Positions 44,028 through 54,898 of a stretch of DNA of 64,000 bases are shown here, piece after piece (position 1 is the stretch's first letter; every line of letters begins with the position of its first letter). The DNA comes from Tilletiopsis washingtonensis (Eukaryota > Basidiomycota > Exobasidiomycetes > Entylomatales), in NCBI RefSeq assembly GCF_003144115.1, contig NW_020312003.1, positions 470,153 through 534,152 on the forward strand. Direction: 5' to 3'. Position numbers and translations under genes: made by a program. A model generated the notes under the pieces. It was not told the DNA's origin. It searched no databases and saw nothing but the letters and a program-made list of their open reading frames with translations.

Positions 44028-45439
44028 CTACTTGATGCGGTCCAGCCGCTGGGTGCCTGCACGCAGTAGACACATCAGCACGAGGTCAAGGCCAGGCAAG
44101 AGGCTGTACTCACTGTTGAAGACGCGCGTGTCGAGCGCGGTAGTCTTGTCGCCGAGGCGCTTGATGCGCACGTTCTGCTCGTCGATCTCGTTGCCCATGG
44201 CGCGGCCCAGGTGATTGAGACGTCCAGCGAGCTGGCCAATCTCGTCCAGATTGCCATCCAACTCATCCTCCAGCTCGTCATCGCTCTCCGTCGCCTCAAA
44301 CTGGTAGCGACTGCGCTGCGCCAGCTTGTTCTTGGCCGCCGCTTCCTCCGCCTTGCTCTTGCTGCCTCCGCCAAAGCGACCTGCGCCAAAGCGACCCGAG
44401 CCAGGCCCACCGAGCGACTGGTCAACGCGCGTCTGCGCCTTGAGTGCCTCGGCACGCGTAGCTTCGCGCTCCTCGCGCTCCTCGATGTGCCGATTCATGA
44501 TGCGTGCCTCCTCGGCATCACGCTTGGCTTGCTTGTTGAACTGCATGTTCGGACGGAAGATGGAACGGTTGAGCGCCACAATCTCGCGCGCGTTGTCGTC
44601 GGCGCGCGAGGAGTGCGCCTTGGCGAGGTCGAGGTGGCGCTCGGTGTTGGCGATGCGATCTGCGAAGAGGCTGTCAGCAAGAGCGCGAGGGCGCACGCCG
44701 TCAGTCCTGCTCACCACTCTGGTCGCCGAGCCGCAGCATCGTGTTGGTAGCCGTCTCCTCGGCCTCTCGAGCAATGCGCAGCGCATTGCGCGTCGAGCTG
44801 AGACTCTCCTGCTTGGTGAAGCGCATCTGCTGCTTGACAGCCTCGACCTCCTCCTCCTCTTCTTCCTCGGCGGTGCGCTCGCGGTACTCATCGCGCGCCG
44901 GCTCGTACTCTTGCGCCTGCGCCTGCTCGCTGCCGTAGCCTCCGCCGCGGCCGTACTCTGCCTCCAGCTCTGATGCGTCATCGCGAGGCGCCTGGCCACC
45001 GCCGCGGTACGAGGCGCCTCCTCGCTGAGCGCCGCTGCCGTATGCTGCGTCGAAGCCCGCGCCGAGGTTGGGGTTCGGCGCACGCGAGCCAGCGAAGCGG
45101 TCTGGCGGCGGCGCATAGCCGTTGGGTGGGCCGCCGCCGTATGCGCCACCAGGGCCGCCCGGACCGGCCGGGTAGCGACCAGCTGGTGCGCCAGGCCCGC
45201 CAGGTGCGCCGTAGCCAGCGCCGCCGTAGCCTGCGCCGCCAGCACCGAAGCCAGCGCCGCCTGGCGGGCCACGTGCACCGCCGCTGGGCTGCTGAGGGCC
45301 GCCGTAGCCGCCGTTGAAGGAGCCGCCTGCGGGCGGGCCTTGCTCGACAGGCGGGATCTTGGACGTCTGCATGAAGGTGTCAGTGGTGAAAGCGGAGGAG
45401 GGAGCATACGCGACGCACCTTCTTGCCGAACAGCGGCAT
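44028..45439 (-). CDS. SEC9: Sec9/SNAP-25-type Qbc SNARE
   Basis: Plasma-membrane t-SNARE light chain for exocytosis, partner of Sso1/2 and Snc1/2. Four exons: 45419-45439 (seven codons, MPLFGKK), 44715-45366, 44114-44659 and 44028-44056, giving 415 residues. A long Gly/Pro/Tyr-rich N-terminus (GGYGG and GAGYGG repeats) and an acidic EYRERTAEEEEEEEVEAV segment precede the Qb SNARE helix (about 195-255: MRFTKQESLSSTRNALRIA, ADDNAREIVALNRSIF). A linker with FGAGRFGGGSKSK leads to the Qc helix (about 355-415), whose zero layer lies in NEIDEQNVRIKRL. There is no TM segment and no palmitoylated Cys cluster, as in yeast Sec9. The last exon encodes only nine residues, so a shorter 3' end would truncate the Qc helix. 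Confidence 0.92.
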
Positions 45440-45908
45440 GGCTGCGCGAGTGTGCGGGCGTCGAGAGGGGTGCTGAGCGTTCAGGCGACGGCGATGCAGC
45501 TGGAGGGTGGTGTGGCGAGAGGTACGAGCGGAAGCGAGGCGCTGGCGGTGCTGGTGGAGGGAGGCCAAGCTGCGCCCCGCAACGGGCGTCAGATGGACGC
45601 GGCGCCGCCCCTCGCAGCGTGCGCGCGATACACTGGCGCAGTGCCCACAGGCCGAGACCAACAGCCAGCCCAGCACAGCCCCACGCTGCGCCGCTGCTGG
45701 CGATCCGGCATCACGTGCGGCCCACCGCCAGCTCGGCATTCGGGACGGAGATCTCGCTGCCCCGGCCGGGCCTAAGGGCAGACGTGCCTCCACTCGGCCA
45801 TAAGCTGCGGACGCTTGCGCAGCCTCAAAGGGCCGGCTCCTTGTCGCTCCTCGACGACGGCGCCTCTTCTGCGTCAGCACCACCACATCCATCTATTCGC
45901 ACCTCATC
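45440..45908. promoter_or_regulatory. Divergent promoter (SEC9 / reductase)
   Basis: 469 bp between two start codons. Nothing specific recognised. Confidence 0.4.
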
Positions 45909-47415
45909 ATGTCCAACGCACCCATCGCACCCGGCTCGCTCGTGCTCGTCACCGGCGGCACTGGTGCGTGAGCTTGGCCCGCCCTGCCACACAGCTGCTC
46001 ACCCCTGCGCAGGCTTCATCGGCTCGCACGTCGTGCGCACCTTCCTGCACGACGGCTTCCGCGTGCGTCTCCCGGCACGCACGCAGGAGAAGGGCGACAA
46101 GTTCGTCAAGCACTTCAGCGAGTATGCCGACAAGCTCGAGGTCGTCGTCATCCCCGACGCGCTGCGCGAGGGCGCGTACGACGAGGCCGTCAAGGGTGAG
46201 CGCCGCTGAATGCGAGAAGCTCGGTGTCCTTGCATCGACTCTGCATCGACGCTGACTTCAGTCATCAGGCGTCGCGGGTATCGCCCACCTCGCCACGGCC
46301 ATCGACATCCAGTCGACGGACTACGACGCGGTTGGTGAGTGCACCTGCTTCGGCGCCGCATCTTCACACCTGACGCATCGCTTCAGTGCCGCCGTCGATT
46401 GCCGGCACCGTCGGCGTGCTGCAGTCGGCGCTCAAGTACGGCCCGACCGTGCAGCGCGTGGCCATCTGCTCGTCGTCGGGCGCCTCGGGCCAGCCCAACC
46501 CGGTGCCGCGCGCCAAGTTCGAGGCGGACCCGAGCATTGCCCAGAAGCTCGATGCGTCGACGTGGAACGACAAGAGCATCGAGACGATCGAGGCGCAGCG
46601 CAAGAACGGCAAGGTCACTGACGGCTTCCAACTGTGAGTTCTACTCGGCAGCTGCAGAGCTGGACACTTGCTGACGTGCTCTGTCCGCAGCTACTACGTG
46701 AGCAAGGTGCTGGCAGAGCGTGCCGCCCACGACTTTATCAAGAACGAGAAGGTGAGTGTGGCCGCGTTGACGCACCTCTGTCTCTCTGCTGACTCGCTGC
46801 GTGCAGCCCAACTTCACGATCAGCATGATTCTGGTGAGTGCTGCCGCTTGCACTCCAAGCCGACACGGCGCTCACTCTCCTCACAGCCCAATGCGAACTT
46901 CGGCGACATGATCCCCTGCGCCACGGGCACCTCGACCGGCGGCTGGTCGCAGGCTGTTGCCGACGGCCAGGACATGAACCAGATTGACCCTCGTGCGTGA
47001 TGCGCTTGCACCTCTTCCGCGCCCATGCTGACTCTGTGCTCCTTGCAGAGTGGTTCGTCAACGTCGACGACACGGCGCGCCTGCATGTCCAGGCACTCGT
47101 CTCGCCCGACATCAAGCAGGGCGAGCGCATCTGGGCGGTGAGCGAGCGCTTCACGTGGAACGACATTGCTGCCGAGGTCAAGAAGGTGAGTTGCTGCTCT
47201 GTGCCCCTGCACTTGCACAAGCGCATGGCTGACGCCGATCCCGCCAGAACAAGCCCGAGGCAAACGTCGTCACCGTCGAGGGCGACAAGGACCGCGTCGA
47301 CGCGTCCGACATCGATGCTTCGCGCGCTCAGGAGCTGCTGAAGGAGTTCGGCGGCTTCCAGGGCCTGGCCGTCACTGTGCGCCAGGGCCTTGGCCTCGAG
47401 AAGCCGCGCATCTAG
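45909..47415 (+). CDS. NAD(P)-dependent epimerase/reductase (Gre2 / dihydroflavonol-reductase-like)
   Basis: Extended short-chain dehydrogenase. Nine exons: 45909-45963, 46013-46195, 46269-46334, 46387-46633, 46691-46751, 46807-46833, 46887-46992, 47049-47185 and 47248-47415, giving 349 residues. The Rossmann loop VLVTGGTGFIGSHVVRTFL is split by intron 1. Then GVAGIAHLATAID, VQRVAICSSSGASG (catalytic Ser), and LYYVSKVLAERAAHDF with the catalytic Y-x3-K. WFVNVDDTARLHVQAL is the typical late motif of this group. Fungal relatives reduce methylglyoxal, carbonyls or ketones; the substrate here is unknown. A 27-nt exon (PNFTISMIL) is supported by frame and by the family motif. No targeting signal is seen, so it is probably cytosolic. 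Confidence 0.87.
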
Positions 47416-47679
47416 ACGAGCATACTCCCAGCATCGTGCCGCGCTGTACTGTCCATCCACTAGCCTGCATCTACACGCTTTCTGCATTATTCGCCAATCA
47501 TACTACGCTGCCGCCTGTACCCTTTGCCTCTCGCGCGCGTGCTGAGATGCGTGCATTGCGAGCGCAGCATGTAGAGAGGGGTGGATAGCGGGCTTGGCGC
47601 AGGTGATGGGGGTGATGCGTCTTGCGGTGGGAGGAGCCGGGCTGCCGGATCTCTGCCAGTGCGCACGCCGAGGTCTCGC

Positions 47680-48234
47680 CTACTTGGCCGCCTTCGCCGC
47701 CTTCTTGACCTTGACGAGGTTGTTGGGCTTGGCCCATCCCAGACGGACCATCTGCTTGACGAAGCTCGGCGTCACTGCCGCCGTGAGCATGACGCGGAAC
47801 GGCAGCAGCAGCGTCTTGTGGATCGTGTACGCGAGCACGGCCTCTGCCCACAGGGCGCTGTTGCCGCCGCCGCTGCTCTCCTTCTTGCTCTTCTCGCCGC
47901 GGATCACGCGCTTGGCCTCGTGCGTCGCCTCTGCGTTGTTGCTCGGCGCAGACTCGGGCACTTCGATGGGCACCGGCCATGCGGCCACCTCGTCGTCGTC
48001 CATCTCGCGCTTGCCAAAGCCGGCCCACTCGCGCACGCGCGTCTCGAGACTGCGGATGTGCTCGGCGCCGAGCATGTGGATCGCGGCGAACGTGATGGAA
48101 ATGTCGACGATCGAAGCCAATTGATACACGCCTAGAGCCCACCAGCCGTAGCGCTTCCAGAGGAAGCGCATGCGCTCGCGGAAGGAACGAGGTTCTGGCT
48201 CGGGATTCTCCTCGCCTGCCTCCTCCTCCTCTGC

Positions 48235-48275
<41 letters not shown>

Positions 48276-48567
48276 CTGGCGAATGGGAAGCAGGCGCAGG
48301 CTTGGCGGCGGCACTGCTCGGCACGCTGCTGGCGAAGCGGCGAGAGGCAGGCAGCAGGCCGGCGGCGTGCGGCTGCACGAGCACGGAGCGGCGCGGCACG
48401 GCGACGAGTGCGGCGAGGCGCGACGACGACGACGACGAGGAGGCATCCCGCACAGCGAAGGCTGGCGCAAAGGCCAGGCTGCGCCGGAACGAGGCGGGCG
48501 CGCGAATGGCCACGCGCCCGGCGCTGCTGCCGACGAGGCGCGAGGTGGAGGCAAAGGCGAAGGACAT
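47680..48567 (-). CDS. DUF1279/FAM210-like mitochondrial membrane protein
   Basis: Single exon of 295 residues from the ATG at 48567. An in-frame ATG at 48726 would add 53 residues; I prefer the inner one because it begins a clean presequence (MSFAFASTSRLVGSSAGRVA, then RRSLAFAPAF). A second Arg-rich stretch precedes SASSRRFASS-like sequence. Then Q12 and an acidic EEEEAGEENPEPEP. The DUF1279 core is FRERMRFLWKRYGWWALGVY, QLASIVDISITFAAIHMLGA (TM1) and AVLAYTIHKTLLLPFRVMLT (TM2), ending in a lysine-rich tail (KVKKAAKAAK). Family members act in mitochondrial membranes, and their biochemical role is poorly defined. Intervening residues (GEKSKKESSGGG) are disordered. Confidence 0.82.
48238..48273. 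repeat. (CTG)12 trinucleotide repeat encoding Q12
   Basis: Perfect repeat of CTG on the plus strand (CAG in the coding strand) within the DUF1279 CDS; a likely length-variable site. Confidence 0.95.
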
Positions 48568-49252
48568 CGCTCTGCCGAGTGCGCGTGCGGGAGGGGAGCC
48601 GAAGAGGCGCGAGAGCGCGAGGCGCGAGTGCTGAGAGGCGAAGACGGAGCGGAGAGCCGCCTCGCGTACCGGATGAGCGGACCGGGCGTTGTGCGGGGCC
48701 GAGAAGAGGATGAAGGCGAGAAGCAAGGGAGCGGGAGAGGCGCGCGCCTGTGCGCAGCCGAACGCTGCGCCGATCCGTCAGCTCAGCGGCAAGAAAGCGG
48801 CGGCGCGCGGCGGCATGTGTTGGGGCACGTGCAGCCTTGCGCCGTCAGGAGGCGCCGCCGTGCCCTCTGCGCTCGCATGTCGCTACGGCCGCACAGTTGC
48901 CGCACCCGCAAGCCATCATCGATGTTGTAGCCGTGCAGCACATCAGCATCAGCAGCAGGAGCCGGTACGGACGCAGCCGGCTGAGCTCGCTCGGAGCCGC
49001 CTCTCCGAGCGCACGGAAGGGCGAGCCGTGGCGTGCGCGCGTGCCGTGCGGGATGCCGCGGCGCGCCCCTGCGCCCGCGGGCGGCGGCGCTAAGAGGCGC
49101 TGCTTGGCGTGGCGCGGCGCCTTGAAATAGCCGTGCTCTCCAGCTCTGCTCGAGCTCAGGCCATCAAGTCCCATCCCCGCCCTCTCTCACTTGCAACACC
49201 ACCACCACCACCACCACCACCAGCCTCACACATACACACCGCCGGCCACTCC
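48568..49252. other. Divergent promoter (DUF1279 protein / Sec14-like)
   Basis: 685 bp. Part could be coding if the DUF1279 gene starts at 48726. A CAC repeat (49197-49222) sits 31 bp upstream of the Sec14-like ATG. Confidence 0.5.
49197..49222. repeat. (CAC)n repeat in the 5' leader
   Basis: About eight and a half CAC units, probably transcribed as a CA-rich unstructured leader. Confidence 0.85.
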
Positions 49253-50731
49253 ATGTCGCGCTTCCTCCGCCGCGCCGCGCCCGCCGAGCCCGCCGCACCA
49301 CGCGGGCCGGCCACCTCTGCGCCTCTGCACGCGGCGCCTTCGGAGCTCAAGCCCACGCCGCGTGCGCCGCTCTCTGCCGAGCAGCTCAAGTTCGTCGCGG
49401 CCCTGCGCGCTCACGTCGAGGCGCTGCACGAGGCGGGCTGGGCACAGCAGAGCGACGGCGAGACGTATCGTCCCTGGGAGCGCGTGTGGCTCGACGATGA
49501 GGGCACAGTGCTGCGCTACGCGCGCGCGTCCAAGTGGGATCTGGAGAATGCAAAGAAGCGCATCGCCGTGAGTGAGAGCGTGCTGTCGGCGCTGCTGCAT
49601 TGCCTAGCTCGCTTGCTGACACGCACATGCAGGACACGCTGGCATGGCGCCGCTCCTACCGGCCAGAGCTCATCACGCCCGATGAGATCGCAGAGGAGGC
49701 AAAGACGGGCAAGCAGATCATCTCGGGCTTCGACCAGGAGGGGCGCCCCATCCTGTACCTCCGCCCGGGCAGGTGTGTCGATCGTGAAAGCCGGTACCTC
49801 GTCGCTTGTGCTGACGATGTCCATCTCGCAGGGAGAACACGCAGCCGTCGCCGCAGCAGGTCCGCTTCCTCGTCTTCGCCCTTGAGCGCGCCCTCGGTGC
49901 GTGGCCGTTGCTCGAGCGCCAAGCATGACTTCCCTGCTGATGTGCCGATCGTCTCTCAGACCTGGCGCCGAACGGCCAGGACACGCTGGCGATCGTCGTC
50001 GACTACGCCTCGGCTACGCAAGCGACGAATCCCTCCATCAGCCAAGCTCGGAAAGTGAGAGACCTCCACATCCTCTCGCTGCACCGTATCTGACTCTCAT
50101 CCAGGTGCTGAACATCCTGCAAGCTCACTACGTCGAACGCATGGGACGCGCATTCGTCGTCAACGTCCCCTGGTGGATCAATGCCTTCTTCACTGCCCTC
50201 TCGCCCTTCCTCGACCCCGCCACGCGTGAGAAGATCAAGTTCAACGCCTCGCTGTCCAGCTTCATCGCGCCCGAGCAGCTCGATGCCGAGTTCGGCGGCG
50301 CACACAACTACCAGTGGGACTTTGACGCGTACTGGTCTAGCCTGCTCGACGCGGCGAACCTGCTTCCCGACGGCACGCGGCGCGTCGGAGCTCGGCGTGC
50401 CGTCGCAGAGGCTTGCACGGCACCGCCGCTGCCCGGCCGCGAGGCAGAGTCGACGCCCACGCCCGCTCCGCCATACGCATCAACCGTCGACGCCGTCGCC
50501 GAGCCGACCTCTTCGTCATCGCCGGCGCCGGCAGCAGCAGCGACAGCGACCGACGGCGAGACGCTCTCTCGCTTCCTCTCGCACACCCACCGCACCGAGA
50601 ATGCCTCAGCAGAAGGGAGCGCAGTAGGCAGCACCGTCGAGTCTCATCTCACCGAGACGCGCGGCGAGACGGCGCCGTCGACTGCTCCCACGAGCGTGCA
50701 TGGCCACGAGCAGATCAAGCCTGTCTCGTGA
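49253..50731 (+). CDS. CRAL-TRIO (Sec14-like) lipid-transfer protein
   Basis: Phosphatidylinositol-transfer type protein. Five exons: 49253-49567, 49633-49772, 49832-49896, 49960-50054 and 50105-50731, giving 413 residues. The CRAL-TRIO-N helix bundle is at about 70-125 (LRYARASKWDLENAKKRI, DTLAWRRSYRPELITPDEIA). The lipid-binding domain spans about 130-290: GFDQEGRPILYLRPGRENTQ, LAIVVDYASATQATNPSISQ, VLNILQAHYVERMGRAFVVN, VPWWINAFFTALSPFLDPAT, REKIKF. This order matches the Sec14-homologue (Pdr16/Pdr17/Csr) subgroup. The last 120 residues are disordered Ser/Thr/Pro/Ala. No TM segment or signal is seen. The exact lipid cannot be inferred. Confidence 0.88.
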
Positions 50732-51176
50732 GCCCGCCGACGTCGAGGGCCCAGCCGTTCCGCTGCGCTGTGATACCCACCTCCCCCCTCCCCCTTCTGC
50801 GCGCGAGCTCAGGCCTTTCCTTCACGAGCCATCTCTCTGTCCCGTCATCTGTCCCCCGATCCGTCCGCCGCATGTACTTCTAGCCATCGTCTCTTAACTC
50901 ATTCACCGCGTCCAGCCAGAGTCGCAGGCACGTTCACGCACAAGAGGAAGCAAGAAGAGCAGAGTTGAGTGACCAGGATGAAAAGAGTGATGCTACAGTT
51001 GCCGAGGCAGGCAGAAGGGGCTGGCGTGGATGGCGACGTCCGGCGAGCCGAGTCTATGAGGTGTGGTCCAGGGAATTAGGGTGACGCGGGATAGTGTAAC
51101 AGGGCCGAGTGCGACGAGAGCAAGGAAGAACGAAGGATGCGCTAACGATGCGCTTTTGAGGCACGGCGCATGCTTT
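50732..51176. other. Convergent intergenic (Sec14-like / PEBP)
   Basis: 445 bp, with the 50.88-51.15 kb part notably lower in GC than the genes. No gene recognised. Confidence 0.5.
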
Positions 51177-52113
51177 TCAGGCAAGAGCGGCGCCGGCGAC
51201 GAGTGCCATGAGCGTCGCAGCGAAGGCGGCAGGCGCCATGGCGACGCCAGCGTCCCTGTTCATGCTGGTGACGGCGTTCGTCGGGCTGGCGTATGCGCTC
51301 ATGAGTGAGGCGCTGATCGTGGAAGCCGCCGCCTGCACGCTGGCAGTGGGCACGGCCTGCGTGCTCGACACGGAGGCCGTCGTGGGCGATGCGCCCTCGA
51401 CGATGAAGTAGGAGGCGGCGATGATCTGGCCGAGGCCGGCGTAGTTCAGGTAGTCGTTCAGCTGGAAGTCGGTCACGAGCGGCGCGGGAGCGGAGAGGTT
51501 GGCGGGCGCCATCCAGCCGGCTGGCTGCGCGACGACGAGGAGAGTGTAGCGGTGCGGGCCCGAGCCGGCGCTGCAGGCAGAAGAGCGGCATCAGCACCCT
51601 GCAAGCAAGATCTGCGCACTCGCTGCGGCTACACTAGACTCACGGAGGTGCGGGGCCGTTGTAGCTCGTCACAGCGCGGCCGGTGGACATGACGGTGCCG
51701 TTCGAGCCCGTGAGCGTGTCGTTGTTGCTCAGGTAGTGGCGCACGACGGCACCGTTGGGGAAGCCGACGCCGGGCGCGCCCATGTCGACCATGAGCGTCG
51801 TGTAGGCGCGGCTGGAGAAGGCATCCATGGAGTCGACGTGCTGCGTGTAGTTCATGCGCAGCGTCGGCGCCTCCTGCGTGTCGTTGCGCGCGAGCGTGGC
51901 GCCCAGTGGCGCCGAGACGTTGCCGAAGCTGACGCTGAGAGAGGAGGCGAGACGGATGCGCTCCTCGGGGATGTACTGCGGCACGAGACCGGCGGCGCGG
52001 AACTGCAGCAGCGTAGACGCCAGCTCCGTGGTGACGTAGGAGCTGTTGGCGATCTGGCCCAGAGCGGAGGGTGCCAGTGCCAGGGCGGCGAGAACGAGAG
52101 AGCGGAAGTGCAT
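51177..52113 (-). CDS. Secreted, probably GPI-anchored PEBP-like protein
   Basis: Two exons (51644-52113 and 51177-51570) give 287 residues. The signal peptide MHFRSLVLAALALAPSALGQ has a cleavage site near residue 19. The PEBP (phosphatidylethanolamine-binding, Tfs1/YbhB-like) fold shows in SRAYTTLMVDMGAPGVGFPN, VVRHYLSNNDTLTG and SGPHRYTLLVVAQPAGW, then VTDFQLNDYLNYAGLGQIIA and ASYFIVEG. There are several N-x-S/T sites. The C-terminal Ser/Thr/Ala stretch and a final hydrophobic tail (APAAFAATLMALVAGAALA) after an NRDAG-like omega region predict a GPI anchor. Ligand and role are unknown; cell-surface PEBP proteins are common in basidiomycetes. The splice joins PAPP to AGSGPH in phase. Confidence 0.82.
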
Positions 52114-53594
52114 CGTGAAGAGGGCGGAGCGTTGAGCGTTGAGGGGGTAAGAGATGGTGGGTGGGCTCCAAGACCTGTGTATGGACTGCGCTGCCTTATG
52201 AAGGGCGCCGCACGCCCAAGCGGCCAACACTGCGCCGGTGCTGCGCCGAGGCACCCGGCGCCGCGAGAGAGGGGCCCGGGCGCCGCGAAGAGGTGACCCT
52301 GCACGCGGTACCGAGCAAGGCGCAGCGCTGAAAGGGGCGCGGGCACACGAGCGAGGCCCGGCAACAAGCATGCCTGCGTGCAGCGAGCTGAATCTCAAAT
52401 CTGAGGGGAAGCGCTGCGAGCTGGAGGCCGACGTTGATCCGAGGGTGCCGACGTGCAGCAGCTGGGCGGTGGAGGGGCCACGCCGCGTGCTGGTCACGCG
52501 CTCTGCGCCCTGAGCACATCTCCAAATGATCGACAGAGCGGCGGGCAAATCGCCGAGGGGCCCGGTGCTGCCGCAGTGCTGGGGCTGCACACACAGGCGG
52601 CGTGCCGGAGAAGGCCGGCGTCTGGCCGCGGCGCAGCGCAAATCTTCGCGCTTTGCGCGTGCAAGCGCAGCCGGCGCCTTCTTCGCCTCGGCGCGCGCGC
52701 GCCCTCTCTCTCCTGCGAGGCGCTGCCCGAACTGGGGGGCCTGTCCATGGTCCCCTCGCCGTACGCCGCGCGCGTGCGCCTATGTGTGCGCCTCTTGAAA
52801 CAGAACTGCGCCTCTCCGCAGTGTGTCGCTCCTGCACCTCGCTTGCGCCCGTCTCGCACCCGAAGCGCCGCCGGCGGCATGGCGCAAGCCTGAAAAGCAA
52901 AGCACATCGACACACCTCGCTCGCCCGGCAGCGGCAGGGTCAACAGACGCACCGCCCGGCCGCGGCGGCTGCTGCACCGAGCTGCACCTCGCTGATCCTC
53001 GCCTCGGTCCGCCAGCCGTAAGCGCCCTGTTCCTGCTTCTGCCTGCACGACGCCCATCGAATCTTGCCTGGCCTTGCATCTTCGTGCTTGGCTGCAGCGC
53101 GAAGCATTTGATTTGCAAACTGCCAGCGACGCAGCAGACAGCCAGCTCGTGCGAGGAGGGCGTGCCGTCGGGCATGGACTCGCGAATTGTCATTTGCCTC
53201 GGACGCCGCCGAGCGCTGCCCGTCGGGCGACGGTGCGGCGGGCCTATGTTGGCAGGGCCAGATGTCTCACACTTCTCGTGGCGGCCCGACCTTTCGGCCG
53301 CCCGTGCTGCAGCAGCAGCTGCGCAGCAACCCTTCCCCGCAGATCTCGCTGGATGTTGAGGGCAGGCAGCACGCACCCTCGGACGACCACGCTGCTGACA
53401 TCTCGGGAAGTGCACCTCTCACGTGAGCGCAAGCGAGGCGGAGCCCGACGGCCTGTGCCGCTCTCTCCTCTGATCGGCGGGTCCAAGCAACGCATGCTGC
53501 AGGCACGTGCGGCTCTGTTTCACACACGGCTTCCTCTGCATGTCGGCACGCCAAGGTGGCCGTCGATGGACAGGCAAGCATCGCCCATTTCGCG
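52114..53594. other. 1.48-kb intergenic upstream of the PEBP gene
   Basis: Lies between the PEBP start and the methyltransferase stop, both minus. It is GC-rich with long but domain-free open frames in several phases on both strands (e.g. 52823-53359 plus). I cannot support any as a gene. It is probably promoter plus 3' flank. Confidence 0.45.
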
Positions 53595-54647
53595 TCACGC
53601 AGGCGGACGTGTGGCCGTGACGCAGATGCAGCGCACGCCCTTTCCCTCGGCCCACGTCTCGACGACGCTGCCAAAGGCACGCAGGCCCCACCAGCTGGCG
53701 TGGCTGCCGCCTCTCCAGGCCGACTCTTGACCGCGCCCGATGCCGCGCAGAAAGCGCGAGAAGCCAGGCCACATGGCGTGCGAGATGTCCTCGATGTGCG
53801 CCTGCGTGAGACCGGCAGCGGCTAGGTCAGAGGCATAGCTCGCCGCAGAGACCATGTTGACGAAGGGCACGCCGGCCAGCAGGCATGTGCGGCGCAGCTT
53901 GAGATAGGAGCGCAGCGTGCTCGGCGGCGGACGAGGCAGCGAAGAGGGCGTGTACTTGAAGTTGAGCTGCAAAGTGCTCGCATCGGGCAGCGGCGAGGCG
54001 GCGCAGAGATCAATCAGCGCCAGCACGCCGCCGGGCGCGAGGCGCGCAGCAGCCGCCTCTAGGAACTCTGCGCGGCTGGGAAAGTGATAGGCGCAGTCGA
54101 GCGCGAAGATGACATCGTACGTGTCCGCGTCCGAGGAGCGCAGAAAGCCCGTGGCGTCGGTGCAGAAGACGGTCGCGCTGGGGCAACGCTCTCTTGCCAC
54201 GCGGGCATGCGCAGGCAGAGATGTGACGCCGTGCAGCGTGGCAGGCTTCAGCTCGGCAGCAATGAGCCGCAGCGACTCGCCGGCGCCGTGGCCGACGTCG
54301 AGGATGCGCAAGCCCTTGGGCGCAGGAGAGGGCAGCGCGCGCTCGTAGAGGTGTCGTGCGAGCGCTGCGCATGCTTCGGGGAAGGTAGGCTCACGCCCCT
54401 CGGCCGTGGGAAGCCACCAGCCCATGTTGAGCCACTGTGTCTGCGGCGGGAGCACGTTGAGCGCCAAATGGCTGAAGTGCGTGTACGACTCGGCCTTGTC
54501 GCTGCGGCTCAGCGTCGAGGAGACGAGGCGCGCTGCGAGGCGCAGCGGCGCGAGCAGCAGACGGATGGGCAGCAGCAGCAACGCTAGCAGCCAGCCCTCG
54601 AGCTGCGACGCTGCCGACGAAGACCTGCGTGCTTGTGACGAGGCCAT
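53595..54647 (-). CDS. Membrane-associated SAM-dependent methyltransferase
   Basis: Single exon, 350 residues. Residues 19-45 (GWLLALLLLPIRLLLAPLRL) are a hydrophobic anchor. SAM-binding motif I is LRILDVGHGAGESLRLIAAE (about 112-131), followed by an acidic post-I strand region (CTDATGFLRSSD), motif II-like YDVIFALDCAYHFPSRAEFL, and motif III LAPGGVLALIDLC. The region LPPQTQWLNMGWWLP resembles class I methyltransferases acting on lipids or small molecules (UbiE/cyclopropane-synthase-like fold), but no substrate-specific motif is recognised. The C-terminal half has hydrophobic and Trp-rich segments (WPGFSRFLRGIG, ASWWGLRAFG). It lies 251 bp downstream of the large Arf-GEF gene, on the same strand. 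Confidence 0.8.
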   Translation of the reverse strand: MASSQARRSSSAASQLEGWLLALLLLPIRLLLAPLRLAARLVSSTLSRSDKAESYTHFSHLALNVLPPQTQWLNMGWWLPTAEGREPTFPEACAALARHLYERALPSPAPKGLRILDVGHGAGESLRLIAAELKPATLHGVTSLPAHARVARERCPSATVFCTDATGFLRSSDADTYDVIFALDCAYHFPSRAEFLEAAAARLAPGGVLALIDLCAASPLPDASTLQLNFKYTPSSLPRPPPSTLRSYLKLRRTCLLAGVPFVNMVSAASYASDLAAAGLTQAHIEDISHAMWPGFSRFLRGIGRGQESAWRGGSHASWWGLRAFGSVVETWAEGKGVRCICVTATRPPA

Positions 54648-54898
54648 GACTTGAGACGAGGAGATGGACGTTGGGAAGGAAGGGCAGAGCGAGGAGATCC
54701 ACGCGGCGGTCGTCGTCGCCGCTGCTCCGAGAGCGCCGCGCTAACGCCGCGCGTGCTGCCAGCGGGATGCGCGCCGCTCTGCCGCCGCTCGGCCGTGCCT
54801 GCCCCTGTCGCCTCACATCCAGCCATCTCGTGCCTGAGAGCTACCTCTCCTCCAGCACAACACCGCTCAAAACAGCTCGTGGTGCATCGTGCATGGTA

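Noticed and set aside
52238-53730. Possible gene upstream of the PEBP gene (e.g. 178-codon frame 52823-53359)
   Set aside because: No domain, no signal, several equally long frames in other phases; not distinguishable from GC-driven noise.
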